Assembly: GCF_036206005.1 (NCBI RefSeq)
Contig: NZ_CP108143.1
Location: 7,097,501 to 7,161,500 of the forward strand
Origin: Streptomyces sp. NBC_00178
GTDB taxonomy: Bacteria > Actinomycetota > Actinomycetes > Streptomycetales > Streptomycetaceae
Reading direction: 5' to 3'
Length of the DNA: 64,000 nt
The notes beneath the pieces are model-generated. The model had not been told where the DNA came from. It made no database searches and saw only the letters and a program-made list of their open reading frames with translations. The position numbers and the translations under genes are program-made. Positions 45,601-52,624 of the stretch are shown piece by piece. Within the stretch, counting starts at the first letter, position 1. Every line of letters begins with the position of its first letter.

Positions 45601-48029
45601 AACCGGTCGTACCCCTTCTGCCACGCGGCTTCGAGTTCCTCGGCACGCAGTTCGAGACGGGCCTCCGCCTCGACCAGCGGGGTGTTCCGCTTGATGTGGT
45701 CCTTGGAGAAGGCGTTCCACTCCTGCGCCTTGGCGGCCTCGTCGGCATGGGGCGCGGGCGTGTCCGCCGGATGGTGGTGGGTGGCGCCTGCGGCCCCGCC
45801 GTCGACCGGAGTACCGGCGTCCGCGGCCTGGTGGCTCCCGGCGCCGTGTGCCGTCGGGCCGTCCGCCCCGGAGGTCTGGGTGTGGGTCTCGGTGGTCGGG
45901 GTGTCGCTGTCCGTCCGGGTGGTCTGGGTGTGGGCCTCGGTCTCGGTGGTCGGGGTGTCGCTGTCCGTCCGGGACGTCTGGACGTGGGTCTCCGCCTCGG
46001 CGCCCGTCGCCGTGCTGTGGACCGTGGAGGTGTTCGCCTCGCCGTCCGACAGGCCTGAACCGGGGGTGTGTTGCTTGGCGCCCTGCGATTCGAGGGTCTG
46101 AGCCCCGTGGGAGCCCTGGTCGCGCGACGGTGCGCCGACGGCCTTCGTCTCCGCCGATGTCTGGGAGCGGGCGGTGGTGCCGTTCGGCTCCGCGTGCCCG
46201 CTGGAGTGCGCCGTCCGGCCGCGGCTGCCGGGAGCCGGCCCGGCACCCGTCGTCGGGTCGGGGGCGCCGGAGCCCGCCGGTACGCGGTTCCGTCCGCCGC
46301 CTGCGGCCTCCGGGGCGGCGTTTCCGCGGGTGTTCTGCGGCGTGTCCTGAGCCGGTCGGGTCGTGCCGGGTGCGTCCGCGCCGCCGGCACCGCGGGTGTT
46401 CTGCGGAGCTTCGTGGGCGGGACGTGCCCCGCCGGCCGCCTCCGGGGTGCCCGGCCTGGTGGTGGCTCCGGGAGCGTTGTCCGACGGCCCCCGGCTCCCG
46501 GGCGTGACCGCGGAGTCCGCCTGGGTGCGCGGTCGTCCGGCGCCCTGGGGCGCGCCCGTGCCGCGGCCCGGAGTCGTCGTGCCCTCGGTTCCCGCGTGCG
46601 CGCCCTCCGGACCGCGCGTGGTCAGGGTGGGCGCACCCTCGGCGCCGCGCCCAGGGCCGACGCCCGCGCCGCGGCCCGGGCCGACGCCGTGCGACGTGGC
46701 CGTGCTCGGTGCGGTGCCGGAGACGCCACCGCTGTGCGAGGTGGCGGTGTTCGGCGGCAGGACAGCGGCCCCGCCGGACTGTGCGGGAGCGGAGGTGGTC
46801 GGAGGTACCTCGTCACGTACGCCCGGTCCGCCGGTGGTGACTCCCTTGCCGCCCCCGGCGGTCCCCTGCGGCGCCGTCGGGGGCGTACCGGCCTTGCCCG
46901 GCCCGTCGCCCACGCTGCGGGGCGGGCCGTCGAGGTAGGCCTGCGGCGTTCCGGACGTGGGGGCGACGTTGCCCCTGACCTGGTTCGGTGGAGCCTGTTC
47001 GCCTCCGCCCACCGAGACCTGTTTGCCAGGGCCGGTCGGTGAGGTGACCCCCGGTCCCGCGCTCACGGGGCGGCCCGGACCGTTCGTCTGGCCCGGGGCA
47101 CTCCCGGAGGCGAGGACGTTCCCCGGCAACGCCGGCGCCCCGCCGCCGCCCGCGTTGTTGCGCGGAACGCCGGTCTGCGGGCTCAGAGCACCGGAGCTCG
47201 TCGGCGGCATGTGGTTCGCCTCGATCACCGAGTTCATGTTGAACGGAGCGAGCTCGACAGCGCCGGGGATCGGATTGTGGACACTCGTCGAGGTGTTCGG
47301 GAGCGTGATGTTCGCCGGGGTGGGAGTGGGGACGGGGGTCGTGGAGACGTTGGTCAGCCCCTTGCCTCCGGTGGCATGGGGGTCCAGGAGGTGTTGCTCC
47401 ACGCCTCCCATCCCCGCGCCCGCCCACACGCCCAGCCCGATGTTGAGCGCCTCACCCTGCCAGTCGATCGTGATGGGTCCCTTTGCGGCAGCCGAAGCCG
47501 TGATCGAAGCGAGTACGTCGGTACCCAGTGTGATCGCCGCGTTGAGCACCGAGTCGGCGGTGAAGGCCGCTGCACGCCCGATCGCGGCCGCGGCCGCGGC
47601 GAGCCTGGAGATGCTCGCGAGAATGCTCTCCACGATCTCGCCGACCATGGTCGCGATGCGGCTCAGCAGACCGGCGATGCCGAACGAGGCTATGCCCAGG
47701 ACCATTCCGAAGACCGCGGTCAGCGCCTCGATCAGATGGGCGCGGTTGATCTCCTTGATGGTCTTCTGCAGCTCGTCCGCATAGTTGATGATTGCCTTGC
47801 CGATCTCCTGGGCGACGTACCCCGCCTCCCAGATGGCGTGCCAGATGTTGTGGTCCGCCACCCCGTTCCAGACCAGCTGTGCCGCACGGCCCGCCTTGCC
47901 GGTCCAACCGCCGGCCATGGACTGCACGCTGCCGTGCATCGTCCCCAGGTACTCATGAAGCCGCACACCGTCGCTGATCCACATGTTGCCGAGATCGCGG
48001 ATCTGCGAGTCGTCGAAATGAGCTGGCAT
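33651..48029 (-). CDS. Giant WXG-type T7SS effector-like protein of 4792 residues
   Basis: Residues 1-220 are a helical WXG/LXG-like secretion region (Trp-Thr-Gly at about 42-44, YVAQE as a YxxxE signal, then a hydrophobic helical stretch). Residues 230-760 are a Pro/Gly/Thr/Ala linker. Residues 770-1300 are a large helical region. At about 1620-1900 lies a caspase-like domain with His1788 (YVTAHGEF) and Cys1836 (LAICEAG). Cys2150, His2309 and an Asn/Glu at about 2328 may form a second, papain-like site. Residues 2495-2590 look OmpA-like (IDFAPGSDQV, RKQADTRINAL). Two LHALAERIA repeats lie at about 2775-2955. Residues 3000-4650 are beta-rich and resemble the 3187-residue giant. The C-terminal module contains Cys4780. 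By eye there are only three cysteines. GAGGAACC precedes the ATG. It lies 99 bases downstream of eccC on the same strand, so it is probably the operon's own substrate. Confidence 0.9.
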   Translation of the reverse strand: MPAHFDDSQIRDLGNMWISDGVRLHEYLGTMHGSVQSMAGGWTGKAGRAAQLVWNGVADHNIWHAIWEAGYVAQEIGKAIINYADELQKTIKEINRAHLIEALTAVFGMVLGIASFGIAGLLSRIATMVGEIVESILASISRLAAAAAAIGRAAAFTADSVLNAAITLGTDVLASITASAAAKGPITIDWQGEALNIGLGVWAGAGMGGVEQHLLDPHATGGKGLTNVSTTPVPTPTPANITLPNTSTSVHNPIPGAVELAPFNMNSVIEANHMPPTSSGALSPQTGVPRNNAGGGGAPALPGNVLASGSAPGQTNGPGRPVSAGPGVTSPTGPGKQVSVGGGEQAPPNQVRGNVAPTSGTPQAYLDGPPRSVGDGPGKAGTPPTAPQGTAGGGKGVTTGGPGVRDEVPPTTSAPAQSGGAAVLPPNTATSHSGGVSGTAPSTATSHGVGPGRGAGVGPGRGAEGAPTLTTRGPEGAHAGTEGTTTPGRGTGAPQGAGRPRTQADSAVTPGSRGPSDNAPGATTRPGTPEAAGGARPAHEAPQNTRGAGGADAPGTTRPAQDTPQNTRGNAAPEAAGGGRNRVPAGSGAPDPTTGAGPAPGSRGRTAHSSGHAEPNGTTARSQTSAETKAVGAPSRDQGSHGAQTLESQGAKQHTPGSGLSDGEANTSTVHSTATGAEAETHVQTSRTDSDTPTTETEAHTQTTRTDSDTPTTETHTQTSGADGPTAHGAGSHQAADAGTPVDGGAAGATHHHPADTPAPHADEAAKAQEWNAFSKDHIKRNTPLVEAEARLELRAEELEAAWQKGYDRFSREDAFGVTGVARDGHAANHARWKWRRDITEAFRGEIQKSGSVSAESMNGIVRDAGNKAHKYLVWADQSERFIARFKAEVSDFRTSGLNYRKELAEFDSAPLDYKFDAKLNTYVRDDARIYGLPAEGLDGPTVRPASGKDATGSPDIDVFVEYKSRSDASVDHFRDKSADFNQVEQYFIGKMEAFNDVFGRFLADDGLTTLPPATKHQLDAVTSGMGGELDAIAVRERRIQVSTEREFDEVIGRYAEGPDGHDGLGEGFVSRIRREFQRDLRTQNDIIYENGFGDGTPNRLWDEVTTRAIDDLPSRIEREKFIRSKLSEENDYADYHMSELDETLANSIGETGQQRVVGEYLDGVRDIASSHFTAMHEGGHPLDAINAAWTGRRDDVRAPLPRTIRHENELQGVVTDAGFEFHRIVGHPDSVEAFQLHEDTLARLGNDFRTERVLKYDELHASAEHRSDLWLAHESAHDDGFQFVLDDLRKEETRPVSSARRDDATGPATDGDVAAAGTGGKAPAEADAAVVDPAAADAGPAPLPRESHTQAEAHGGPARSDIESSAGPQQAQVTVGRDAAAAVGATSRGQVSATSHTGVRDKTTVRAEQGRLEPRPEPAGVDLPRAVGDWLSTHSEHTFTRSEIETEHQQLLQQLPSFTRLPLRTQAAEVGRALDHGTSRMVRAATERLLQEEQTLVYPRSSEIVGVHRELSDLYGSPFRQLSAHQQGVVVAGHMRDHQSVSLVDGVVRVTPEKTFESPRTSPVPREPVQEQGADQLSVHPASPTPAGGVIRVDDLRPSVGVLDAQGAWGMAVSSNRPDGLAGVLTDLRDVFGVFRQDGIPGWDVWKQAPLAAPAMDPVLTESGLGEAGRSVRQFFAEKFGRLVPGERNRGELRVPANPDAPGDAVVDVLSDHDVSNIRVNRAGDGVTTGVLSLHNAEDWTARRPLWAKYQGAEGRYASMYPGSPTSRMQPVPWSGTGRPVFYVTAHGEFDKAKSYLLSGRRKVIDAQGLSRILRQDSVFSKLSAQPVDVVLAICEAGLTGHQSMAQQLADDLGVTVHAPNGEVALKTSSSDGTTLLTVYAQDAQPGTFATFAPRTAPVGVLSAPGSTSVPPSVLIRPATPTAEATQTAPSRQAATADTGVHEDFPELRFTAGLLDGNGFPRTDLLDGPVAGATQTDTQKKAGQTGVGGTVSTVSGTRARPARLVLDYRPRIIRNYVIKQADGATASAVFSRVTPLLFSDDRSAQTVGGEKAGPSEGLVTVVQGVVADEHPDLHVSADGTLAMSARGEVQEAFATQGAVARASLALKQADSGVTLELDTSVMLSFTHNGRRRTLHPVRPKFASRPTDVCRDLAGELIGGTPDKVVYRDHHGRTSLGPLRAADGLKVSELHHLAQAVTDTVAGRRLSATTPDVSWAATKSIAQDNAADPRTPLPGQTYGAFLGPSQPYEAERQALWDISAQIGINSQAWARPGEAYVSQSIGHRGPDGAFALEDHAGAFHPITNPFGYHYATVVLESEDGRSQVTLENYNRLGVTRRTFDQAVERNLGLPDGSLETALDAYTRSVEQLPDTLPAQELRAATARATAGREAAAALIELRDARAALFTAQEAPLEPEAIRSAENALQSAAAAASRKIVAFSGKTGRLTTPGQLWHMRFVSKDHATFHDQMAGMLEKDRPGIVVNPLTAVAVGAHGDISERSRRIDFAPGSDQVTADDRLKISSMAHRVARIGLWSARNGRPLPTVRISAGGNGAQSVLVPHREQLARKQADTRINALTETFQQELRNSLRDLQKRSDRHSGIALDAGQFVITPHNRGRAFPLGSQPSKERPADVLRRQALFEIDMHPTGTAAPSPLNHTLEYLKLDSPATAAGLDRPLSFAPPSPVGAFPSPVGFAPGEARASARTSWLPPMSAVSQVKTASTQDSQAERQQEATEAPQAVQDRSSTSGAQGLDTELLHVDVLVALSRMDATEAKGRPSEQEIVDLYAAMADTYKRRYPLHALAERIAYRWLSGEWPELEGGLLTLGPNGTRSPRAAADEAWETLTGAIESVQSDPPAVTMSPGQGSSAAGTHSAKGKERAHQVEGEQDGVHAPGHSPDDMEVLYQQVLEQLLDLPSQQVRPSRAQTAELYRTARAVHGGWQPLHALAERIADDWLSYAPEPSSSTRPLASGSGTASAAFGPSESQREPSAAHVRSDQPEPLGASPLTHDRADDDLHFTAGLLDSDGTPRHDLLDTAEAAEQTANTEPAERESVTAQDGRDEQTGAQETAAPPHQAPWYVEHGMLGEFTLRGLESWDAADAVEHAQGVADAFAAPGVRAAVAEHTADMLLSGDLDQWRVWLESGEHFVLPDGRVAWLRPELHEPRALTDVDTGAVRNYTVRFASTSLTVDNAQEHIQGADLAVFLATRIAGVAASTAVIGVPQFGVHSADSEKWGVKQNVISGRKLFVDNSVGFGAEVRFRLSLDGVQQVPVREPSVPRGVLVEFPAVLSRPVETPRTPDRVPATFRKGRPVPSGAHTHGGGRRFRLAGEVLNSVDLTGLVDANTSALLDAGVSPSAAAEVVRHSMRWLTEPAARNRSRWIFTSGDVSVPITVGTPGLGGFHGYFRVKADYVDLGLVDAPAEWAVREDLGAGVSIVQERGGRSAASVTAVASLTGVADPAQEHPAAKGLLPLTSLVVGSDSKRSLGLTSQTLNHTILKTQEQMARYRATVKISLEWHSTTHPELDTVEVSTYGEAGVPWRTAREFEAAVLGEVRSPELLARPVGETSPEVAQPNVRRLLQVSGLRTWMVDAGRTERRLQELRSEARPARAVGSAPEPLALAARRGVGYAATAALPGAELVEESFRVLLRDAVGAGAGFDWSAADGQLATFFGRPALEGAEVADLLTGVHQDVLVDGREFRLKVRAHLLDGRGTVGYDSSVNRRAALGETVAGSMENGYRIGFGFGAAARVDGGPQARLQLGAVRIHGTYGAYQGRGLTGAAKSYRRMENVGAVDEHRYDVAYELSVVPVDRPRKALRYWLDEPGNLVAQLVVARSHAPAVPATRRERLETGTDVRYMRSWPQGGARFDFSKGAAGLYPAFLTTDRLMLLGGRMYASVHGLPLGADHEEAWPVQLTRAFRPSALAASFGHLTHPAGLVVPLPDVKGWKSAMTVRLRGYDPVAVETFAEDQPTEIEQYSQGQTAHSRTAGRQLSAGASAAAGPQLRFGSDSGAEVTTVETHEAAPGHHGAGGRQAAQVVVDGVHLRGSSKEESRGEISISRATYPESKPFRADAVWEITMQRWRKGKEAESRTTTRLISIASGMDLLVPARRLEDVLPSRTHTAKSAETASALRGYSGGRLMVSGTHAESLQADEVLQYIVDKLKERGVLPGNDVPTSLRTALLARFRSDALATNWTRLLSGGVSGWFPFDGRETSTLSGLGGRSHYLWVNVRAVGMDPATEHRDRGEVKLTLRGESVEEEKSRELAGTAVRYGVALAGRGGSHGQDQQAHAGLDFSAARFRMSGRGATEKHKVLDIARSNPKGGSVEFNHKVHFAVEMALTSKAPEILQAPARFLGTVGLMATALGDREAMKEHWREQSWPTHRSWTWRRESTPDTLSGQVRLLTPRFLTVPAEGHDQKPFIREATGRNVAWDRTWVPAEGPQVSEAETAIAGMHPWDVPAAAVVEQWAKAVAFTGGRRERDPLGIARDVAVVGSGTSAGWAYTQATGITAMRVGIDRLLANTYEVPVAGRTVTVGFELISARRRPEGEHTAKNRKYRQVDEDREAGVVRVEETVRGLGPDAGGGVDDVAVLVRSALDTGQATDQKIERGVSETIETNAESTRPHALVDFGVRVRISVPGQPGRLTVDVPNGLTASLPVDSAGEFVPEVLAKIEHLFRFRERVALAKRDWTGPVEDEIQRLQELLLNAGPGARSLVLGARADTPLWAWNMSGTVRWLDNSTAQDTHPPLTAMHVQSLDLDPGGMLLRQEAGSGESRATSLNFCALTLGADLKHLM

Positions 48030-48128
48030 GGCGTTGGTTCCTCACAGGTGGGCGGCCCTCGGGGGGGCCGCCGCACGGGTCATCGGATCGGGCGTGGAGA
48101 CGGCGGTCGCGGCGCGGGGGACTGCCCC

Positions 48129-51100
48129 CTACTCCTCCGCGGTGTCGTGGACCGTCTGGACGAGGGCGGCACCGCTGCGGCGGGACACGAGGATGCCGCG
48201 GCCGGGCGGGAGACGGCGCGCCCGCTGGTCCCCGAGCACCGCTCCTTCACGGGGATCACCGGACAGGATCAGGCCGGCGGATCCGAGTTCCCGGATCCGG
48301 CCCGCCACCGGGTCGGTGAGCGACCGGCCCATCCCGCCGCTCCGGCGGGCCAGCACCACGTGGAGGCCGATGTCGGCCGCCTGGGGGAGGTAGTCGCTCA
48401 GCACCGCCAGCGGCCCCCGGCCGGTCGTACCGCTGCCGGCCACCAGGTCGTAGTCGTCCACGACCACGTACAGCTCCGGCCCCGTCCACCAGTCGCGCTT
48501 CTTCAGTTCGCGTGGCGTGATTCCCGCGGGTGGCATGCGCTCCTTGAGCTTCTCGACGACCTGCTGGAGATAGGCGGTCGAGGAATCCGGGTCCCCGGCC
48601 ACCGCGCCGACGTAGTCCTCGGGCACGGCACCGAGCAGGCCCCGCCGGTAGTCGACGACGATGAAGCGAAGGTCCCAGGCGGAGTGCTGCCGGGTCATCG
48701 CACGCATCCACGACCGGAGGAACGACGTCTTGCCGGAGCCCGAGTCGCCGTACACGAGGAAGTGCGGTCCGTCGGCCGCGAGGTCGAGAACCGCGGGCTT
48801 CAGGTCGAAGTCCCGGATCCCGATCGGCACCGCGCCCGTGGGGAGCGAGGCCGCCCCGCCCGGGAGCGCGCCGGAGGCCACTTCCAGGTCGGCGGGAGTG
48901 ACGAGTTCCGCGAGCACCCGCAGCGGCGGGGCGACCGGGCCCGGCCAGTCGGCGACGAGGCGGTCGACCACAGCCGCCTGAGCCTTGCTGAGGCCGTCGG
49001 CCGACGCCATCCCGTCCAGCCGGGGGAGCGCCGTGTGGAAGACGTTACCGGGCGCCACGATGCCGCGCCCCGGCAGGAACGCGCGCAACTGCCTGGCCAG
49101 CGGCCGCGAGATCTCCGACTCGGAGGGCTCGGTGAGCCGGAGCTCCAGCCGGCCCGTGATGGTGTCGCGCAGGTTGGCGCGCAGCTCCGCCCAGCGGTTC
49201 GCGGTCAGCACGAGGTGGATGCCCACGCCGAGGCCGCGTACCGCGATGTCGGGTACGACCTGCTCCGCGTCCTCCACGGCCGTCCGCAGGCCCGCCCAGT
49301 TGTCGATGACGAGGACGATGTCGGCGGCGTTGACGCCGTCGGGCAGCGCGCCCTCGTCGCGGAGCCTGCGGAAGTCCGCGGCGGAGTCGATGCGCAGCTC
49401 CTGGAAGAGCTGCTCCCGGTCGTCGGTGAGCTGCCGCACGACGGACAGCGCGCGCCGGGTGCGGGCCTCGTCGTGCCGGTTCGTGACGCCCGCCACGTGC
49501 GGTGCGCGCTCCAGGCCTGCGAGACTTCCACCGCCGTAGTCGATGCCGAGGAACTGCAGCTCGTCCGGGGTGTGAGTGAGCATGGCGCTCATCATCAGCG
49601 AGCGCAGCAGGGTGCTCTTGCCGGACTGGGCCCCTCCCACCACGATCAGGTTGCCCTGCTGGCCGGACAGGTCGAGCAGCATGGCGCGCTGTTCCTGACG
49701 GCTCGGCAGGTCCACGACTCCGATCGGGAAGGAGAGGTTCCCGCCCTCGGGCCACAGCGGCGAATGGAAGCCGCGCTCCTTGTCGGCGGTGACCGGTCCC
49801 AGCATCGAGTCGAGCTCGATGCCCGAGGGCAGCGGCGGCAGCCACACCTGGTGCACCGCATTGCCGTGCGCCCGCACCCGCTCCACCGCCACCTGCATCT
49901 CCGTGCGCTGTCCGGGCAGCGGCCTGGCGAGCGTCACGGACGGCTCGTCCTCGTCGTCGTCCTCCGTCCGGGCCTCCTCCGCCGTACGCAGACGGAACGG
50001 CACCGGGACCGGCGACGGCCCGGCCACGGGGGCCGGCTCGCCCTCCTCCCGGTACGCGCCGGAGATGTGGGCGACACGGAAGCGCTCGTACACGGACTCG
50101 TCGACCTTGAGGTAGGCGGATCCGGGGATGGAGGGGAGGCGGTAGGCGTCGGGCGTTCCGATCACCGCCCGGCTCTCCTGCGCGCTGAAGGTGCGCAGAC
50201 AGACGCGGTACGAAAGGTGCGACTCCAGACCGCGCAGACGCCCCTCGTCCAGACGCTGGGTGGCCAGCAGCAGGTGCATGCCCAGGCTTCGGCCGACCCG
50301 CCCGATCTGCACGAACAGCTCGATGAAGTCGTTGCGCTGGGCGAGCAGTTCGCCGAACTCGTCGACGACGATCATCAGGTACGGCATGGGTTCCAGCGGC
50401 CTGCCGTCGACATCGCTGCCGCCGGCCTCCTGCAGGATCTGGTACTCCCGGACGGAGTCCACGTTGCCGGCCCTGCGCAGCATCTGCTGACGCCGCTGCT
50501 GCTCGCCCTGGAGCGCCGTACGCACCCTGTCCACCATCGCGAGGTCGTCCGCGAGGTTGGTGATCAGGCCCGCCACATGGGGCAGCTCCGTCACGCCCGC
50601 GAAGGTGGCGCCACCCTTGAAGTCGACCAGGACGAAGCTGAGGTGTTCGGGCGCGTGGGTCATCGTCAGACCCGTGACGAGGGTGCGCAGGAGTTCGCTC
50701 TTGCCGGAGCCCGTCGCCCCGACGACGAGCCCGTGCGGGCCGATGCCACCGAGCGCGGATTCCTTGAGGTCGAGAACCAGAGGAGTGCCGTCACCCGTGA
50801 ACCCGATGGGCAGACGCAGCAGCGCCTCGTCCTCGGGCCTGCGCCACAGGTCGGTGGGGTCGAACGAGCCGAGGTCGCTCACACCGAGCATCTCCGGCAG
50901 CGCGACGGCACGGGAGAGGACCTGCTCCTGCTCGCCGGAGAGCTGCAGCGGAGCCAGCGCCCTGGCCACCTGCTCGCCGAGCGGCCGCGGAAGCACGTCG
51001 GCCACCGCGTCCTCCACGGCCTGCACCAGCCCGGGGTGCCGCGTCTCCAGTCGCAGGTTCCCGTCCGCGTCGACGCGGGCCCGCGCGTCGACCCTGCCCG

Positions 51101-52190
51101 GTTCCTCGCTCTCCTTGCCCACCACGCACACGACGTGGACGCCTGAGTCGGGGCCGGCCTCCGCCAGCAGGTCGGACACGAGCGGCAGGCGCGTCCACTC
51201 CGCGTCCGGCCGGAAGCCGTCCAGGATCACCACGAGATGCTTCGAGGCCCGTGACTCCCTGCGCAGGCCGAGGGAGACCGCGCGCTCGGCGCGCTCCTCG
51301 CGGACCCGGTCCACCTGGGACTGGAGGAGGTCGGCGATGCCGTCCAGGCTGTCGGCCACCATCGGGACGAGATCCGTCCGGCCCGGCTGACGCGCGTGCG
51401 GCAGCCACTTCACCCATCCCCAGGTGTGATCCTCTCCGGGGGTGAGGGCGGCGATCTGGACGTCGTCGGGAGCGTGCAGGACCGCGAGCTGCATCAGCAG
51501 CGAGCCGGTGAGTTCCGCGGTGCGGTCCGCAGGCCCGAGGAGGCTGAGGACACCCGTGTTCGCCAGGTCGACCCAGGCGGGCTGGAGGCTGACGGATTCG
51601 AAGTCCTTGGAGAGCCGCTCCGCACGCCGGTGCGACTCGGGATCGTGCTCCGTCGTCGGATCGCTGTGCTTGCTCAGTGTGATGCGCATGGCCGGCTGCC
51701 CCCGGCCGATCCCGAGCCGGAGCTTCAGGAAGTCGGCGTCGGCGGGCCGGCGCTCCCACACCCGTCGCGGACCGGTGGTGGCGATCGCCCACAGTCTCTG
51801 CGGGCCCGGGTGGACGAAGGCGCTGACCGCGCGCTGGGCCGCGGCCGACTGCCTCGCCTGCCCGCGGATGTCGGACAGGTACTCCACGTACCGGTCGCGC
51901 TGACGGTACTGGGTGCGGCGGCTGGCGTTCTTGGTCTGCGTCCTGACCAGGACCATGACCCCGACGGAGATGACGACGAAGCCGATGCCGAGCATGATCA
52001 TCCACGTCTTGCCGAACGTGACCATGTAGGCGGCCATGCTGACGCTGCTGAGCAGCGGCAGCAGCATGTACAGCCAGGTCTGGGCCTGGTTCTGCGCGGC
52101 CTTCTGTGGCGGGGCCGCGAGTGCGACCTGCTGCTCCGGGACCGAGGGCGGGAACGTCCTCGCCGGGCGGTGGAAGTCTTTCCTGGTCAT
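48129..52190 (-). CDS. eccC: EccC: FtsK/SpoIIIE-type ATPase of the type VII secretion system (EccCa-EccCb fused)
   Basis: 1353 residues, the motor and substrate-recognition component of ESX secretion at the inner membrane. Two transmembrane helices lie at about 39-82 (WLYMLLPLLSS..., WMIMLGIGFVV...). Three ATPase modules follow: D1 Walker A GATGSGKSELLR (about 489) with Walker B LMIVVDEFGE; D2 Walker A GGAQSGKSTLLR (about 851) with LVIDNW in place of a DE Walker B; D3 Walker A GDSGSGKTSFLR (about 1146) with VVVDDYDL. As in other EccC proteins, D1 looks fully active while D2 and D3 are degenerate at Walker B. Its ATG directly abuts the TAA of the upstream small gene with no own strong binding site, so translation is coupled. 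Confidence 0.97.
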   Translation of the reverse strand: MTRKDFHRPARTFPPSVPEQQVALAAPPQKAAQNQAQTWLYMLLPLLSSVSMAAYMVTFGKTWMIMLGIGFVVISVGVMVLVRTQTKNASRRTQYRQRDRYVEYLSDIRGQARQSAAAQRAVSAFVHPGPQRLWAIATTGPRRVWERRPADADFLKLRLGIGRGQPAMRITLSKHSDPTTEHDPESHRRAERLSKDFESVSLQPAWVDLANTGVLSLLGPADRTAELTGSLLMQLAVLHAPDDVQIAALTPGEDHTWGWVKWLPHARQPGRTDLVPMVADSLDGIADLLQSQVDRVREERAERAVSLGLRRESRASKHLVVILDGFRPDAEWTRLPLVSDLLAEAGPDSGVHVVCVVGKESEEPGRVDARARVDADGNLRLETRHPGLVQAVEDAVADVLPRPLGEQVARALAPLQLSGEQEQVLSRAVALPEMLGVSDLGSFDPTDLWRRPEDEALLRLPIGFTGDGTPLVLDLKESALGGIGPHGLVVGATGSGKSELLRTLVTGLTMTHAPEHLSFVLVDFKGGATFAGVTELPHVAGLITNLADDLAMVDRVRTALQGEQQRRQQMLRRAGNVDSVREYQILQEAGGSDVDGRPLEPMPYLMIVVDEFGELLAQRNDFIELFVQIGRVGRSLGMHLLLATQRLDEGRLRGLESHLSYRVCLRTFSAQESRAVIGTPDAYRLPSIPGSAYLKVDESVYERFRVAHISGAYREEGEPAPVAGPSPVPVPFRLRTAEEARTEDDDEDEPSVTLARPLPGQRTEMQVAVERVRAHGNAVHQVWLPPLPSGIELDSMLGPVTADKERGFHSPLWPEGGNLSFPIGVVDLPSRQEQRAMLLDLSGQQGNLIVVGGAQSGKSTLLRSLMMSAMLTHTPDELQFLGIDYGGGSLAGLERAPHVAGVTNRHDEARTRRALSVVRQLTDDREQLFQELRIDSAADFRRLRDEGALPDGVNAADIVLVIDNWAGLRTAVEDAEQVVPDIAVRGLGVGIHLVLTANRWAELRANLRDTITGRLELRLTEPSESEISRPLARQLRAFLPGRGIVAPGNVFHTALPRLDGMASADGLSKAQAAVVDRLVADWPGPVAPPLRVLAELVTPADLEVASGALPGGAASLPTGAVPIGIRDFDLKPAVLDLAADGPHFLVYGDSGSGKTSFLRSWMRAMTRQHSAWDLRFIVVDYRRGLLGAVPEDYVGAVAGDPDSSTAYLQQVVEKLKERMPPAGITPRELKKRDWWTGPELYVVVDDYDLVAGSGTTGRGPLAVLSDYLPQAADIGLHVVLARRSGGMGRSLTDPVAGRIRELGSAGLILSGDPREGAVLGDQRARRLPPGRGILVSRRSGAALVQTVHDTAEE

Positions 52191-52622
52191 TTAGTTCGGG
52201 AAATCCTGAGTGATGGGGAATTCGGATCCGGTGTGGTCGACGGGGCCGCCGCCGCCGTCGCCGGAGGGCACGGCGAGCTCGTTGGAGAAATTGGTGAAGG
52301 CTGCTTCCAGTTCGAGTTCGACGTGACTGAAACCGACAGCCGTACCCGTAACTCCGCCGGCCATTGCGGGCAATACGCCGGTGGCTCCGTCCTTCTGGCC
52401 GAACATCTGCGTCATCACGCGCACCCAGCGGTCGCCGAAATTGTGAGCCTCTTCGGCACTCGGCGCGACCCAGCCCAGCACCAGATCGGCGACCGTATTG
52501 TTGATCCGGATGATCGAATCGCCCATCTCATGGGCGAGTGCCAGCATCGTCTCGCCCTCCTTGCCGAGAGGACCGGGGTCGACCTTCAATGTGCTGACGT
52601 CGTAATCAGCGTTGTCGGGCAT
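52191..52622 (-). CDS. WXG100-like small T7SS-associated protein
   Basis: 143 residues, predicted helical hairpin with the turn near VLGWVAPSAEEAHNFG, so Trp-Val-Ala takes the place of the strict Trp-x-Gly. A Gly/Asp-rich C-terminal tail follows (SGDGGGGPVDH). It is longer than classic WXG100 proteins. No YxxxD/E signal is visible, so it probably travels with a partner that has one. The ATG has a strong GGAGG site 6-7 bases upstream. It starts 2 bases after the stop of the upstream WXG100 gene and abuts eccC, forming a tight three-gene unit. It is likely the heterodimer partner of the 101-residue protein. Confidence 0.85.
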   Translation of the reverse strand: MPDNADYDVSTLKVDPGPLGKEGETMLALAHEMGDSIIRINNTVADLVLGWVAPSAEEAHNFGDRWVRVMTQMFGQKDGATGVLPAMAGGVTGTAVGFSHVELELEAAFTNFSNELAVPSGDGGGGPVDHTGSEFPITQDFPN

Positions 52623-52624
52623 GA

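Noticed and set aside
45720..47350. Low-complexity region of the 4792-residue gene as CRISPR-like or satellite repeat
   Set aside because: Repeats such as TQT(S/T)RTDSDTPTTE are short, imperfect and in frame; they are a Pro/Gly/Thr linker.
47211..51146. Long plus-strand open frame (1311 codons) antisense to eccC and the 4792-residue gene, and similar ones at 1821-4160, 20449-22344 and 54000-56300
   Set aside because: Shadow frames caused by high third-position GC of the true genes; the proteins are Arg/Gly/Pro-rich, have no domains, and cross gene boundaries.
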